Below, in pieces: positions 26,702-37,191 of a DNA stretch of 45,819 bases. Made by a program: the position numbers and the translations under genes. Position 1 is the stretch's first letter; every line of letters begins with the position of its first letter. The stretch lies in the NCBI RefSeq assembly GCF_026262505.1, contig NW_026529186.1, positions 1 through 45,819 of the forward strand, read 5' to 3'. This DNA is from Trichomonas vaginalis G3. Its lineage: Eukaryota; Parabasalia; Trichomonadida; Trichomonadidae. The notes beneath the pieces were generated by a model. The model did no database searches and was not told the origin of the DNA. It was given only the letters and a program-made list of their open reading frames with translations.

Positions 26702-27064
26702 ATGGACGCACAGAACTTAGCGAATGCACAGCAACCTGGACAACCAAACCCAGAGAATATTCCAAATGAAGTTAGAATACAAACTGCAATGGCAAACTAT
26801 GGTCAAGTGCCAACAGATGTACAAATGCAAACTGCCATGTCAAATGACGCTGCGTTAGGTTTGCCACCATGGTATGCAAATATGAGATGGAAAGAGTTTT
26901 ATACAAACCCTGAAGTGGGATATAAACAACTTTATGCAGATGACGCGAACACAGGAGTTGACCCAGAATATGTTTTCTACCAGAGGAGAAACAGAATGTA
27001 TGAGCTCCAGTTAAAGAATGCTATGGAACTCAACAGGAAACGTAAGAGACTAGGTGGACATTAG
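26702..27064 (+). CDS. 120-residue protein with internal repeat and basic tail (copy B)
   Basis: It starts MDAQNLANAQQPGQPNPEN. Two copies of a V.(I/M)QTAM-type repeat (EVRIQTAMANYG, DVQMQTAMSND) are followed by an aromatic segment (PPWYANMRWKEFY) and a basic end NRKRKRLGGH that could bind DNA or direct nuclear entry. Looks whole; family unknown. Confidence 0.6.
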   Translation: MDAQNLANAQQPGQPNPENIPNEVRIQTAMANYGQVPTDVQMQTAMSNDAALGLPPWYANMRWKEFYTNPEVGYKQLYADDANTGVDPEYVFYQRRNRMYELQLKNAMELNRKRKRLGGH

Positions 27065-27082
27065 ATTTTTACATATAGTAAA
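27064..27082 (+). promoter_or_regulatory. short T-run start motif
   Basis: GATTTTTACATATAGTAAA leads into the ATG at 27083, matching the leader at 6362-6382. Confidence 0.45.
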
Positions 27083-27325
27083 ATGGGTTTCTTCAGTAGT
27101 ATTGGAAACTTCTTCAGAAGAGTTGGAAGAGGTATATGGAATGGAATAAAAACCGTAGGAAGAGGAATTTGGAACGGAGTCAAAAATATTGGTAAAAGAG
27201 TAGGTCAGTTCGTTGGTATTATACCTAAAGACCCTGAACCAGAAGAACAAGCTCCTGTTATACAACAGCCTGAACCTGCACCACAGTCTAGTTGGCAACC
27301 AAATCCAACACCTCAACCGTATTAA
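27083..27325 (+). CDS. amphipathic N-terminus virion-like protein, MGFF type (copy B)
   Basis: An 80-residue, whole-looking protein. MGFFSSIGNFFRRVGRGIWN and two repeats of GRGIWNG(I/V)K form a cationic amphipathic helix like that of membrane-lytic peptides. A Pro/Gln/Glu-rich tail follows. It shares this two-part design, though not its sequence, with the MGLF protein at 30657. A membrane-penetration role at entry is a reasonable guess. Confidence 0.65.
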   Translation: MGFFSSIGNFFRRVGRGIWNGIKTVGRGIWNGVKNIGKRVGQFVGIIPKDPEPEEQAPVIQQPEPAPQSSWQPNPTPQPY

Positions 27326-27329
27326 AAAA

Positions 27330-28177
27330 TTATATTTTTACCGTTCGATAGTAGTTGTATATGAAACTAAGTTCTAAGTAAAACGCATGGTATAATGGAA
27401 TTATTCTCTTTCTTCCATCTGTTGTAAACCATACTTGAAAGTCTGAAATACTTCCACTTGGTGGTTCATATAGCTTTGTAGGTTTTTCGTAAAAGTCATT
27501 TGCCAAGCATAAAAAAGAGTTTTGTGCACCAGAAAATGAAGCATGAACGATAATAGCATCTGAGTCGAAAACATTTTCATATGTTCCATTAGGGTTTTCG
27601 ACTTCATAAAAGTCCGGGTGTACTGGATATTCTGCAGGCTGATTTAACATCCTCATAAATCTATACCATGCCAAGTTGTTATATTTTGTAGAAATATAAA
27701 CGTTTTCTCCAAGGTCTTCTATTCTATTGATTTTAACAGTTGCATTTTTCCTGTCATATATAATATCGAGATGGTACTCTCCCTCGTCAATGTTATACTG
27801 TTTGCATATTCGATATAGATGTCGTTTATTTTTTCTTGAAAAGCTTGAAGAGTTGTTTCTAAGTTTACAAGCAAACTAACTTGTAAAAGTTTTCCCTGTT
27901 CAAATTTCTCATACATACGTTTTTCTTTGTTATAGTATCGAACTTCAAAACCGACTGTAAATGGGAAACCATGTATGGCTTCTGAAATGAACTTCATTCT
28001 ACGAAAGCCAATAGCTTTTGTGACAGATGGGTCTCTTAACCATCTTAACGGGTAGTCAAAACGATAGCCTTCATGCTTTACGGTCTCTGTCTCAAACTTT
28101 TGACCGACATTCGTAAAAAGTTCATCTAATGGTTTAGTTGTAGCAACTCTTGAATTTTCTTTTTCTATTGAAAGCAT
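27330..28177 (-). pseudogene. paralogue 2 of the two-member element family (copy B)
   Basis: About 280 residues; start MLSIEKENSRVATTKPLDE, ending FYLELSFIYNYY. It agrees along its length with the protein at 6383-7243, including TKAIGFRRM and EPPSGSISDFQVWFTTDG. It stands on the opposite strand, so the duplication was followed or accompanied by inversion. Broken, with about one or two breaks. Divergent from the gene at 28196 across an 18-base start region. Confidence 0.6.
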
Positions 28178-28195
28178 ATTTTATCTAGAATAAAA

Positions 28196-28459
28196 ATGTC
28201 AAATGAAACAGCGTCTATGAGAGAAATACAACACAACCGACAACTCATTATACAAGCTCTAAATAAGAACACAACAAACTTTTCAAACTATTCTAAGATA
28301 TCTGAGTCATTGAAAGAAGGAAACTTAAAACTGACATTAAACCCAATGACAGATGAGTTTCTGTTTCAAGACAATAAGAACCATACTGTTTGTATAAATC
28401 CAACAAAAGGAACTTTAAACGAGAAACCTATAAATGAACTTCTTTTGAAAGCATGTTGA
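28196..28459 (+). CDS. 87-residue protein preceding the fibre gene (copy B)
   Basis: Starts MSNETASMREIQHNRQL, helical first half, strand-rich second half (KLTLNPMTDEFLFQDNKN). Its stop overlaps the fibre start in ATGTTGA, a coupling that suggests the two products work together, for example as a fibre adaptor or chaperone. Looks whole; family unknown. Confidence 0.55.
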   Translation: MSNETASMREIQHNRQLIIQALNKNTTNFSNYSKISESLKEGNLKLTLNPMTDEFLFQDNKNHTVCINPTKGTLNEKPINELLLKAC

Positions 28460-29684
28460 AAAAAGCAGACAAAACATATGTAGACGATGCAATAGCAAAA
28501 GAAGAAGAAAGAGCTAACAAGCTTATGCAACAAAAGAACATACTCATCCTGAACTAGCAGACAAAACATATGTTGACAATAAAATGTCAAGTGAAGTGAC
28601 AAGAGCTGAAAACGAATATTCTAAAAAGACTCATATACATACCATTGCAAATATTACAAACTTACAAGAAACCTTAAACAGTAAAAGTGCCGTTGGACAT
28701 ACACATTCTATATCTGAAATAACAGACTTAAACGTTAGCCTTGAAAAGAAAGCAGATAAAACATATGTTAACGATGAGTTAGCATGTGTGGCTAGTAAGT
28801 TAGAGAAGAAAGCAGATAAGGAATATGTGGATGAAAAAGATAACGAAATGAAAGAAAGGGTTGACTGGTACCATGAATGGACATCGAAGATTTTAAAAAG
28901 TAAAGCCGATACAGGATGGGTTTCAGGATGTTTAGACCTTAAAGCGGATAAAACATATGTTAACGATGAGTTAGAGAAGAAAGCAGACAAGAACCATACA
29001 CATACAAGTTTTACAACTGTTGGTATAGAAAGTATTGAAGGAACGGTTGAAGAACCTGATGGGGATGTATTATATTGGAAACCTCCTAACTTTCCACAAG
29101 GTTTAACATCGGATGACGACATAACGACGATGAGAAACATTAGATGTAAAGATGTTTATGTCATGAAGGATGAAAATAACGTTAAATTCACTGCTCAAGA
29201 TTTATATGAGAAGAAAGCAGACAAAACAGAGCTTCAAACATTAAAGACGGAAATACTTCAAAACATTATATCCTATAGGCTCTATTTATACGTCAATGAA
29301 CTCTACCAGACCAGAAACAGTACTTGGTTTTGGTGAATGGAAGCAGATTGTAGACAAATTCTTATACTGTGCTAGATATTCAAAGACGGCAGGAGGTTCG
29401 AAGAAAATTAAAGAAGCAAACCTTCCACCGCAACTCATACAGGAACGACAAACTTTTCTGGTGACCATAGTCACTCATTAAGAGACCATCCATTATACAA
29501 CTCAGAGTATGAAGCTGGCAATGACGTTTTATCTCCAGATTATAACCATTCAGCAAAAAAGACTTTTCGACAAACTGAACCAGGAGGAAATCATTCACAC
29601 ACTTTCACAACAAATCCAACAGGCTTGGGTAAAGACTACATGCCACCTTACATGACAGTTTACGCATGGTATAGAATTGCTTAG
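28453..29684 (+). pseudogene. phage-type tail-fibre protein (copy B)
   Basis: A fibre of about 410 residues. The shaft has repeated (K)KADKTYVNDEL/ADKTYVD units and THIHTIANITNL and HTHSISEITDL elements, as in phage long tail fibres. The tip carries YPIGSIYTSMNSTRPE-like and LGFGEWKQIVDKFLYC motifs and HxH motifs, and ends MPPYMTVYAWYR. Such proteins form trimers that recognise the host surface. The gene is broken, with about three breaks. Confidence 0.78.
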
Positions 29685-30639
29685 TCGTCATTTTCAACTT
29701 CTTTAGCATATTCGTCAGGAGTTGTCTTATATTTGTTAGGAACTGTCTTTGAAAGTATACCACCTTGAACTTTGACAAGTTTGAAACGAGGTCTGGCAAT
29801 AGTAGTTTTATCTTCTGCTTGCAGTCTGTACATTTGCCATGTTTGCCTAAAACTTCATAATATTCTCTTGTATACTTTCTTCTATTTTTTACGAACACGA
29901 ATGTGAGTACCTGTCGGGTTCCCATTGTTGTCATAGTCAATAGTATTTTCATATGGGTCGCGTTTGGGTATTTCTATTTTTACTTTGTCACCTTTCTGAA
30001 GTTTGAAGCCCGGCATTCTTTCTTGTTTGTCTCTTTGACTAAATTATTAAATATATAGTCTTTCTCTAAGTCAGGGTTGTTTTTCATTTCTTCGGGGGAG
30101 TGGTTTCCCAAACCTTTTTGTTTACGGTTATTGTAAATATTTAAAACTTGTCTCATCTTTGCCATGGAGAAGTGTCTATACTTGTCGTCATATGACATTT
30201 CATTTGCTTCACCACCTTGTGGTTGGTTTAAGTCTCTTAACATTTTTATACAACCGTCAATGACACCAAGAGCAGAATGGTTTTGGTCGACAATGAAATA
30301 TTGGTTTACATTTTTTGAACGCAGATAGTTTTTTACATCGTCTGATTTGAAAGAACTTTCACAGTCAGATGTCAGTTTTGTTGGATGGTATTTGTCAACG
30401 AATATTGTCAAAGCTGCTAAGATATCTAAAATATTTTTGGACTGTAATGGTATGGCTTCACAGTATCTTGTGTTTTGACCGACAAATATTAGCCAGTATG
30501 GTGGTCCATCTTCTCTATACCTCGGAATGTTTTCCAAGATATCCATAAACCAAGCATTTGGTGTTGAACTAAAGATTTTTACCATGAGTGCTTTCTTTGT
30601 CGCTTTAGAAACATAGGGGTCCTTGTTTGGATTCGTCAT
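29681..30639 (-). pseudogene. retroviral-like integrase, Polinton type (copy B)
   Basis: Partner of the copy A integrase with the same catalytic segments and SH3-like tail. It starts MTNPNKDPYVSKATKKALM. Broken, with about three breaks. Its stop codon overlaps that of the fibre gene, as in copy A. Confidence 0.85.
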
Positions 30640-30656
30640 TTTTTATCCTATAAGAA

Positions 30657-31058
30657 ATGGGTTTATTTGGCGCGTTAGCAGGAGTTGCATCCAGATTTTT
30701 ACCCGCAGTGGGGACAATAGCCAGAGGTGTATTTGGAGTTGGAAGGAAGATTTTGAGTACATTAGGTATACTGAAAGAGAAAGCACAACCTATTATACAA
30801 ACTGTACAGAAAGGTTGGGATGTAGCACGAGATGCAACAAATCTTATTCCAAATCCTGAAACAAGAGGAAAAGTTCAAGGATGGATGGACAATGTAGGAA
30901 GACAAGCAGGAAACTATTATAACAAAGCAAATGACTACTATAACCAAGCAGGACACTATATGGACCAAGGTGAAAGATTCTTTAACAGAGGATATAACCA
31001 TGCACAACAGTGGGTAAACAATAACCAACCTCAACCACCTCAAACGTGGGGAATGTAA
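30657..31058 (+). CDS. MGLF-type virion-like protein (copy B)
   Basis: Identical at protein level over its 133 residues to the gene at 4392, as far as read by eye. The unchanged sequence in two fossil copies again shows how young they are. Confidence 0.7.
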   Translation: MGLFGALAGVASRFLPAVGTIARGVFGVGRKILSTLGILKEKAQPIIQTVQKGWDVARDATNLIPNPETRGKVQGWMDNVGRQAGNYYNKANDYYNQAGHYMDQGERFFNRGYNHAQQWVNNNQPQPPQTWGM

Positions 31059-31077
31059 AATTTTTTACTGAGATGAA

Positions 31078-31231
31078 ATGAACAATACAGCATTGAGACA
31101 AATGAGTTCAAGATGGATTTGTCGGCTTCCAGCAGTTACACAACGTGTTTGTCAAGTTCTTCCTATACCTCAGGAAGTTTTAGACCGACTTTAAAAAACA
31201 ACAACAACCAGTTGAAAACAAACCAAACTAA
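31078..31231 (+). pseudogene. small MNNTALRQ protein gene (copy B)
   Basis: Same leader and N-terminal part as the 50-residue protein at 4813; broken, with about one break near its end. Confidence 0.45.
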
Positions 31232-31250
31232 AATTTTTTACTGAGATGAA

Positions 31251-31834
31251 ATGACCGAAGAAGTTGAAACGGTAGATTTGACACCACAAACAAAAAGTTC
31301 AGAACCATTGTCAAAACCTGTCAAAGAACTTACAGATGAAGAGAAAAATTCAATAATAGAAAGTGCCAGGTCTGGAAATACAAACCCTAACTACAAAGTC
31401 ACTTTCATAAAAATGGAACGGCAAGTATCTCAAAAAAGAAACAGACTCTCACAAATAAAATATTGAAGTCTGAAGGAGCTTTCGAGACAACAGATGGAAA
31501 AGTTTACTTCACTGACCAACAGTTCATTATAGAACATCTCATTGACTTAGAGTCGAAATATTCTAAACTTTACAACAAACACAAAAAGTTGAAAGGAAAA
31601 CAAAAACAAATGGCATATGATATTTATGAAGATGTTGACGACACAACTGTTCCTGCAAGTGAGGTAAAGTCAGCGGAACCGAAAAGTGACGAAAAACCGA
31701 TAGAAGAAGAGAAACCAAAAACTGAAGATAAACCAAAACCAAAGTTTAGTTTCCAAACTAAACCAAGTCAACCTTCATTAGCTGGTATGGGTTGGCGTCA
31801 AAGACTTATGGCAGCAGGCGGTTATGTTAAGTAA
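31251..31834 (+). pseudogene. acidic/lysine-rich protein (copy B)
   Basis: Partner of 4985-5567, with the same start MTEEVETVDL and end RLMAAGGYVK. Broken, with about one break. The Glu/Lys/Pro linker carries most of the substitutions between the copies. Confidence 0.6.
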
Positions 31835-31865
31835 AGAGAAAAAATATTTTTTTATTTTTATAGAA

Positions 31866-32585
31866 ATGCCCCCATATAGAATGGACAGAAGGTCTGCTAG
31901 AATAAAAGCAGAGTTAGAAAGATATGGTTGGAAAGTTTCGAAGAAGTTTAAATATAGGAAGGGAAGACCCATAAAAGTCTATGACAAACTGGCTGGTCTG
32001 ACCTATGAGATGGACTTGGAAACAGCACGCGCAAATTATCCAAACAGACTTGAGAGGTTAGAAGAAGAACGTCTTATGGACATGCCTTTCGATGTTAGTG
32101 AGCCTCAAGTTGAAGGACACGACGGCTTTGCCAGATTCTACTGGAAACATGACGAACAATTGCATCCTTTGAGAAGGAAAAAAGGGAAGGGTGAAGACAA
32201 ACATGCTCCCATGGAAAGAACAAGATATGCATATGAGAAGTATCGTGAAGTTAGAAGTCAAATTACATCTGGTCGAACCTTTACAGTAAACTTTGACGAA
32301 GGAAAGAACAAAGAAGGCTTCATGGGTGTACTTGCTGCAATTCAAGATGGAAATAAGAAAGGATACAATCTCAGACTAACCGTAACAGATTTGGACGGTC
32401 ATATATACTATGCACATGGCAATGAACAAACAGCTGCAAAACTTCTTGACGCTTTCAAGACTACAAAGAGAGAACAAATGTTTGACTCCGACTCAGACAT
32501 TTTGAATGCAATTGAAGGAATTGCAAGTGTCAAGTTCGAATGGTACCAACCTAACCCTCAAGCAGTCAGACAACATGTTTGTTAG
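31866..32585 (+). CDS. basic protein, 239 residues (copy B)
   Basis: Partner of 5597-6316 and whole. The ATG at 31866 follows an A-run/TATTTTTTTATTTTTATAG leader, which decides the start against a longer open frame. Confidence 0.65.
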   Translation: MPPYRMDRRSARIKAELERYGWKVSKKFKYRKGRPIKVYDKLAGLTYEMDLETARANYPNRLERLEEERLMDMPFDVSEPQVEGHDGFARFYWKHDEQLHPLRRKKGKGEDKHAPMERTRYAYEKYREVRSQITSGRTFTVNFDEGKNKEGFMGVLAAIQDGNKKGYNLRLTVTDLDGHIYYAHGNEQTAAKLLDAFKTTKREQMFDSDSDILNAIEGIASVKFEWYQPNPQAVRQHVC

Positions 32586-32640
32586 ATGAGAAATATGAAG
32601 TAAAAACGTTTTTTAAACCATATATTTTTACATATATTAA

Positions 32641-33502
32641 ATGCTTCAGGTTGAAAAACAAAGAACAAAAGTAGCAGATACAAAACCGTTAGACTATATC
32701 TTTACAAATGCTGGTAGGACTATTTCAGATGAAGAAATTTCATCCAGTTCATACAGGTTTGACTATCCAATTCGTTGGCTTCAAAGTCCTTCAGATGCAA
32801 AGGCAATAGGATTTAGAAGAGTTTTGTTTTCAAATAGAACTAACGCGTTTATGTTCGCAGTATATTTTCATGGGCAGTATAAAGGTTCTGATGGTCTTAT
32901 AGACAAATTTGATGAAATGAGGATCTTTACAGTTCGTTCAGACGAAAGTCTTGAGAAAACTCTAAATGACTTTCAAACTCAAATGAACAAATACTATTGG
33001 GAATTTCAAGAAAAATACGACTCTTTACTAAATGGAACATACTATCTGAAACTAGAATATGACAAGATGAACTCAACCGTTTCATTTCAAAAGATTGAAA
33101 TTAACCCTCCAAGAGATACAGAGTTTTTATTTTGGAAAGTAGACACAACGTTCTTGGGCACAATTTCTTCGGTTACTAAACCAGAACGAACCATTACCAC
33201 CAGATGGTCCATTTAAATTTATACTTCCACCAGCAGATTTGACAGTTTATAGAAACGTGTTTGACCCTCAAAATGTTATGTGTCATGCAAGTTTCAGTTC
33301 AAGCAACAATAGTTTTCTATGTATTGGTAAGGACGTTTATGACTTTGCTTCTAAATTCTACGAACCACCTAGTAACAGTTTCTCTGACTTTCAAGTTTGG
33401 TTCACAACAAATGGTGTGCAACATATAATACCATTGTACTATGACTTTTATCTCGAATTGTCTTTCATATACAACTACGGAAAAGTGCTGAAAAAGTATT
33501 GA
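32641..33502 (+). pseudogene. paralogue 1 (copy B)
   Basis: Partner of 6383-7243 with the same leader TTTTTACATATATTAA; broken, with about one break. The repeat module follows at once. Confidence 0.6.
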
Positions 33503-33925
33503 AAAATATATTTTAGGTGAAGTGGTGAGATCTCACCTCTTTTCTCACCTGTTTTTTCACCCGTTGAATTTTCATGAATTTCCTTAAGATAGAAAAAAAG
33601 TGAGTTAAAATGAGATGTTTACTGAGGGGGTCCCTCGGTCCCTCGGTCCCTCGGTCAACTAACATCTTTTTGAAAATGGTGACAACATGACATTTTGACA
33701 ACAGTCGGGAAAATGTCAAGACTTCTTCATCGTAACGAGTGTAAATGAACCAAAAATATATTTTAGGTGAAGAGGTGAGATCTCACCTGTTTTCTCACCT
33801 CTTTTCTAACATGGTCTAAAACTCTCGAAAATCATGAAATTTACACCAAAAATATAATTTAGGTGAAGAGGTGAGATCTCACCTCTTTTCTCACCTCTTT
33901 TCTCACCCGTTGAATTTTCATGAAT
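33503..33925. repeat. AGATCT palindrome cassettes (copy B, left side)
   Basis: Three cassettes with AGATCT centres near 33528, 33778 and 33874, against eight in copy A. The left arm of the bracketing inverted repeat (33624-33720) lies among them. The number of cassettes therefore changes quickly. Confidence 0.7.
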
Positions 33926-33964
33926 TTCCTTAAGATAGAAAAAAAGTGAGTTAAAATGAGATGT

Positions 33965-34330
33965 TTACTGAACTGGTTGGATGTCGCCTTCTGTAGTTAT
34001 GTAGAATGGTTGACCAGAGAAGTGTAAGAGTCCTCGGAGAATTTGGTTCATTCTTGGGAAAGGGTTCTCTCTGTTTGGAAGTAGTATCCATGGGCGCTTT
34101 GCAAAGAACTTGAGAAGAGCTTCTTTCTTCATCTCCTTTATGTCGTCGTAGGCTGTCCCGTCTGGTATTTGAATTGGAATTCCAGTCGAAGTCTCGAGAT
34201 TCAAGGCACCTCTTCCAGACAACCAGAAGCCGAGGGACTTGTTGGCTTTGTCCTTGCCCAAGTACTGCTTAACAACTTCATTTATCTCTATAAGGTAAAT
34301 TGCCTCATCTAATGGCTCGATGTTGTCCAT
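33965..34330 (-). CDS. 121-residue cargo protein of unknown function, copy B only
   Basis: Starts MDNIEPLDEAIYLIEINEVV and ends TTEGDIQPVQ; whole-looking. Its base composition is less AT-rich than its surroundings. It has no counterpart in copy A beyond the first few codons at the edge of array 1. The AIYLIE segment recurs in the minus-strand frame beside array 2. It lies inside the inverted-repeat-bounded module, as expected of a cargo gene. No family was recognised. Confidence 0.6.
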   Translation of the reverse strand: MDNIEPLDEAIYLIEINEVVKQYLGKDKANKSLGFWLSGRGALNLETSTGIPIQIPDGTAYDDIKEMKKEALLKFFAKRPWILLPNRENPFPRMNQILRGLLHFSGQPFYITTEGDIQPVQ

Positions 34331-34331
34331 T

Positions 34332-34690
34332 GTTCTGTTTCAGAACAATACTTGTTCTGTTTCAGAACTAGTCTTGTACTGTTTCAGAACAATATTTGTA
34401 CTGTTTCAGAACAATACTTGTTCTGTTTCAGAACAATATTTGTTCTGATTCAGAACAATATTTCCCGTCAAAGCTCTCAATTTGTGAGAAAAATTTTCTG
34501 TTTCAGAACAATATTTGTTCTGAATCAGAACAATATTTGTACTGTTTCAGAACAATATTTGTACTGTTTCAGAACAATATTTGTACTGTTTCAGAACAAT
34601 ATTTGTACTGTTTCAGAACAATATTTGTACTGTTTCAGAACAATATTTGTACTGTTTCAGAACAATATTTGTACTGTTTCAGAACAATGT
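34332..34690. repeat. 22-bp tandem array 1 (copy B)
   Basis: About 15 units of the same 22-bp repeat as at 8286-8600, with the same interrupting core at about 34462-34497. One joint forms the exact dyad TTGTTCTGAATCAGAACAA. Two more units than copy A show length change by slippage or exchange. Confidence 0.85.
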
Positions 34691-34704
34691 CCGACGTACC
34701 ACCA

Positions 34705-34800
34705 AAAAATATATTTTATGTTAGAATGTTAGATCTAACATGTTTTCTAACATTTTTTCTAACATCGTAGAAAACTCTTGAAATTTCATGAATTTTGACA
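34705..34800. repeat. AGATCT palindrome cassette before the 34871 gene (copy B)
   Basis: One cassette with the AGATCT centre near 34731, the counterpart of 8620-8720. Confidence 0.6.
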
Positions 34801-34815
34801 CTTTCACAAAAAACA

Positions 34816-34870
34816 TAAAAAATAAAGTTAGTTTTTTTAAAAAAATATTTTTTATTTTTATTGTAAGAAC
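34816..34870 (+). promoter_or_regulatory. A/T-tract promoter-like block
   Basis: AATAAAGTTAG, T-run, A-run, TATTTTTTATTTTTATTG and TAAGAAC before the ATG at 34871. Confidence 0.6.
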
Positions 34871-35785
34871 ATGTTAGCAACAACTTCACCAAACTCTTTA
34901 GTCATGAACCCAACATCTATGTTAGTAGAGATGAAAAGCTTCATTCCTTCTTCATATACTTTCGAAACAGAAATCCAGAAGATAAAGCAAGAACTTCTCC
35001 AAGGAGATTTAGACTGTTGTGCAAAAGATGAAACAAATGAACAATATCTTTACGAAATGGAGGATATTATTGACCATTTGCCTAAACTTCCTGAAATACA
35101 ACAACAAAAGCTTACTATTCCTGAATTCGATGAAATTGAAGTCAGACCAACCGACTCAGTAGAAATAAAGAAGTTCATACGTAAGGTAAACTATGAGTTT
35201 CTAGGATTTCATTGCAACCACAAAGTCATGGACAAAGACTGCGACATGGTATATAAGAACATCTCTGACATATATAAATCTGGGGAGTTTAAGACCTACG
35301 ACAACTTTGTTTCGTTAGTTGCTGAATGTGTATGGCAGATAAGAGATAAAGATAGAAGATGTAAAGTATGGAACGAACAGATAAGACCCGCTATGTTTGA
35401 GATGAAGAGAGCAATTGACGCTTTAGTTGTTTTAGCAGGACAAATTTCAATGTACAATGCTAAAATGAACCCACAATGTTCTAAATGTAAAGCAGCAATG
35501 AGGAAATATAACTACTCCGTCAAAGAGATAGAACGTATGCGAAACGACTATGCAGACTTAAAGACAGAAGCAGAGAAGCCAGCAGAAGATAAAATGGACA
35601 TGTTAGAATTTCTGAACAAAAACTATCCAACAGCAGAAGATTTCCTTCTATCTGACGTCAAGAAGAAATATAAAGAAACTTTCGGCATAGTTAAAACTTT
35701 TGACATACTGACAGAAGAAATAGAAGCTACGAAATTGTTTAGGATTTCAAATATACATCGTACAATTCATGTAAAACGCTTGTGA
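34871..35785 (+). CDS. 304-residue protein of unknown function (copy B)
   Basis: Whole partner of 8797-9711 with only scattered substitutions (for example MEDIIDHLP against MQDLIDHLP). It is again the central gene of the inverted-repeat-bounded module. Confidence 0.65.
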   Translation: MLATTSPNSLVMNPTSMLVEMKSFIPSSYTFETEIQKIKQELLQGDLDCCAKDETNEQYLYEMEDIIDHLPKLPEIQQQKLTIPEFDEIEVRPTDSVEIKKFIRKVNYEFLGFHCNHKVMDKDCDMVYKNISDIYKSGEFKTYDNFVSLVAECVWQIRDKDRRCKVWNEQIRPAMFEMKRAIDALVVLAGQISMYNAKMNPQCSKCKAAMRKYNYSVKEIERMRNDYADLKTEAEKPAEDKMDMLEFLNKNYPTAEDFLLSDVKKKYKETFGIVKTFDILTEEIEATKLFRISNIHRTIHVKRL

Positions 35786-36215
35786 AAAAAACAGGTGAGA
35801 AAAGAGGTGAGAAAACAGGTGAGATCTCACCTCTTCACCTAAAATATATTTTTATTGAATTCTGTATAAAATTTCATGAGTTTTGTGTGTTTTAGACCAT
35901 GTTAGAAAAGAGGTGAGAAAACAGGTGAGATCTCACCTTCTAACATAAAATATATTTTTGTCTGATTTACACTCATTTCGATGAAGTCATGACAAAACAT
36001 TTACACTCATTTCGATGAAATCATGACAAAACATATACGAAGAAGTTTATTTCCTGGACTGTTGTCAAAATGTCATGTTGTCACCATTTTCAAAAAGATG
36101 TTAGTTGACCGAGGGACCGAGGGACCGAGGGACCTGGTGACCCTCATGAAAATTCAAGAGGTGAAAAAAGAGGTGAGAAAAGAGGTGAGATCTAACCATC
36201 TACCCTAAAATATAT
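35786..36215. repeat. right-side palindrome cassettes and inverted-repeat arm (copy B)
   Basis: AGATCT centres lie near 35822, 35934 and 36188. The CCGAGGGA tandem with GTTGTCAAAATGTCATGTTG (about 36058-36136) mirrors 33624-33720. The stretch on to 36428 is AT-rich without a gene. Confidence 0.7.
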
Positions 36216-36427
36216 TTTTGCCGAAAAAATGACCAAATTTCATTATATAACTGTTATTTTTTTACGAAGAGAACTTTAACACTTCGTAAAAAAATCCCTG
36301 AAATCATATCTTTTATACATGAAAATCGTAAAAAATTGCGATTTAGATTTTTTTTGGTCTTGCATAAAACTCATGAAAATCGTGAAAAAATGACCAAATT
36401 TCATGAATTTCCTTAAGATACAAAATA

Positions 36428-36488
36428 GAAAAAATAAAGTTAGTTTTTTAAAAAATATTTTTTTTATTTTGTATGTAAGAAACAGAAA
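36428..36488 (+). promoter_or_regulatory. A/T-tract promoter-like block
   Basis: Same block as 10283-10340, ending TATGTAAGAAACAGAAA before the ATG at 36489. Confidence 0.6.
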
Positions 36489-37103
36489 ATGACAAACATT
36501 GAGTTTGAAACAGTTAGAAAGATAGACAATGACACCAAAGTGGTTCGAATAGGTGATTTAAACGTAAGATACTCAAAGAAATACAAGAAATATTCTTTGT
36601 CAGACATTATATCTCCATCTGGAAAGAAAACATCCCACGACTGGGTTAAAAATGCTTCTAGTCAGAAAATTTTGACAAGAAATCCTGAGCTTATGATATC
36701 AGTAGCATTTCATGGAACAAGAGCATATCTTATAGACAAAAGTCTTATACCAATAGTTTTGTTATGGTTAGACCCAGTTGTTGGATATAACTTCATAACA
36801 TATGGTTCATTCGATACTGAACGTTGCAGTGAGGGCTTACTTTACATCGTTCAGAAACCGAAGGACTTCAACACAAAAAGATATAAGATAGGAAGAACAT
36901 ATAATATAACTAAAAGATATGACAGTATAGTCAATAGAGTTAAGGTTGTGTTTGTTAACGATATGAGAGCTGCTGAAACAGAACTACTTGAAAAGTTTGA
37001 GAAAATGTATGGTGCTCCCACGAAAGGTAAAGAAACGTTTGAAGTAGATGAGATAGGTAAAGCTATAAAATTATTTGACGAAGTTGCTGAAAAATACATG
37101 TAA
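36489..37103 (+). CDS. KilA-N + GIY-YIG (T5orf172-like) protein (copy B)
   Basis: A whole-looking 204-residue version of the copy A gene. The KilA-N domain covers about residues 35-110 and the GIY-YIG part begins at EGLLYIVQK. Within the KilA-N domain, four substitutions relative to copy A fall within about ten residues (SVAFHGTRAY). Confidence 0.82.
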   Translation: MTNIEFETVRKIDNDTKVVRIGDLNVRYSKKYKKYSLSDIISPSGKKTSHDWVKNASSQKILTRNPELMISVAFHGTRAYLIDKSLIPIVLLWLDPVVGYNFITYGSFDTERCSEGLLYIVQKPKDFNTKRYKIGRTYNITKRYDSIVNRVKVVFVNDMRAAETELLEKFEKMYGAPTKGKETFEVDEIGKAIKLFDEVAEKYM

Positions 37104-37145
37104 AGCGTTTATTTTTGGTCTTTTGTGAAAGTCAGGAAATAACGC

Positions 37146-37191
37146 TAATTTTTAAAAAAATATTTTTTTTATTTTGTATGTAAGAACAGAT
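37146..37191 (+). promoter_or_regulatory. A/T-tract promoter-like block
   Basis: Same block as 10998-11043 before the ATG at 37192. Confidence 0.6.
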
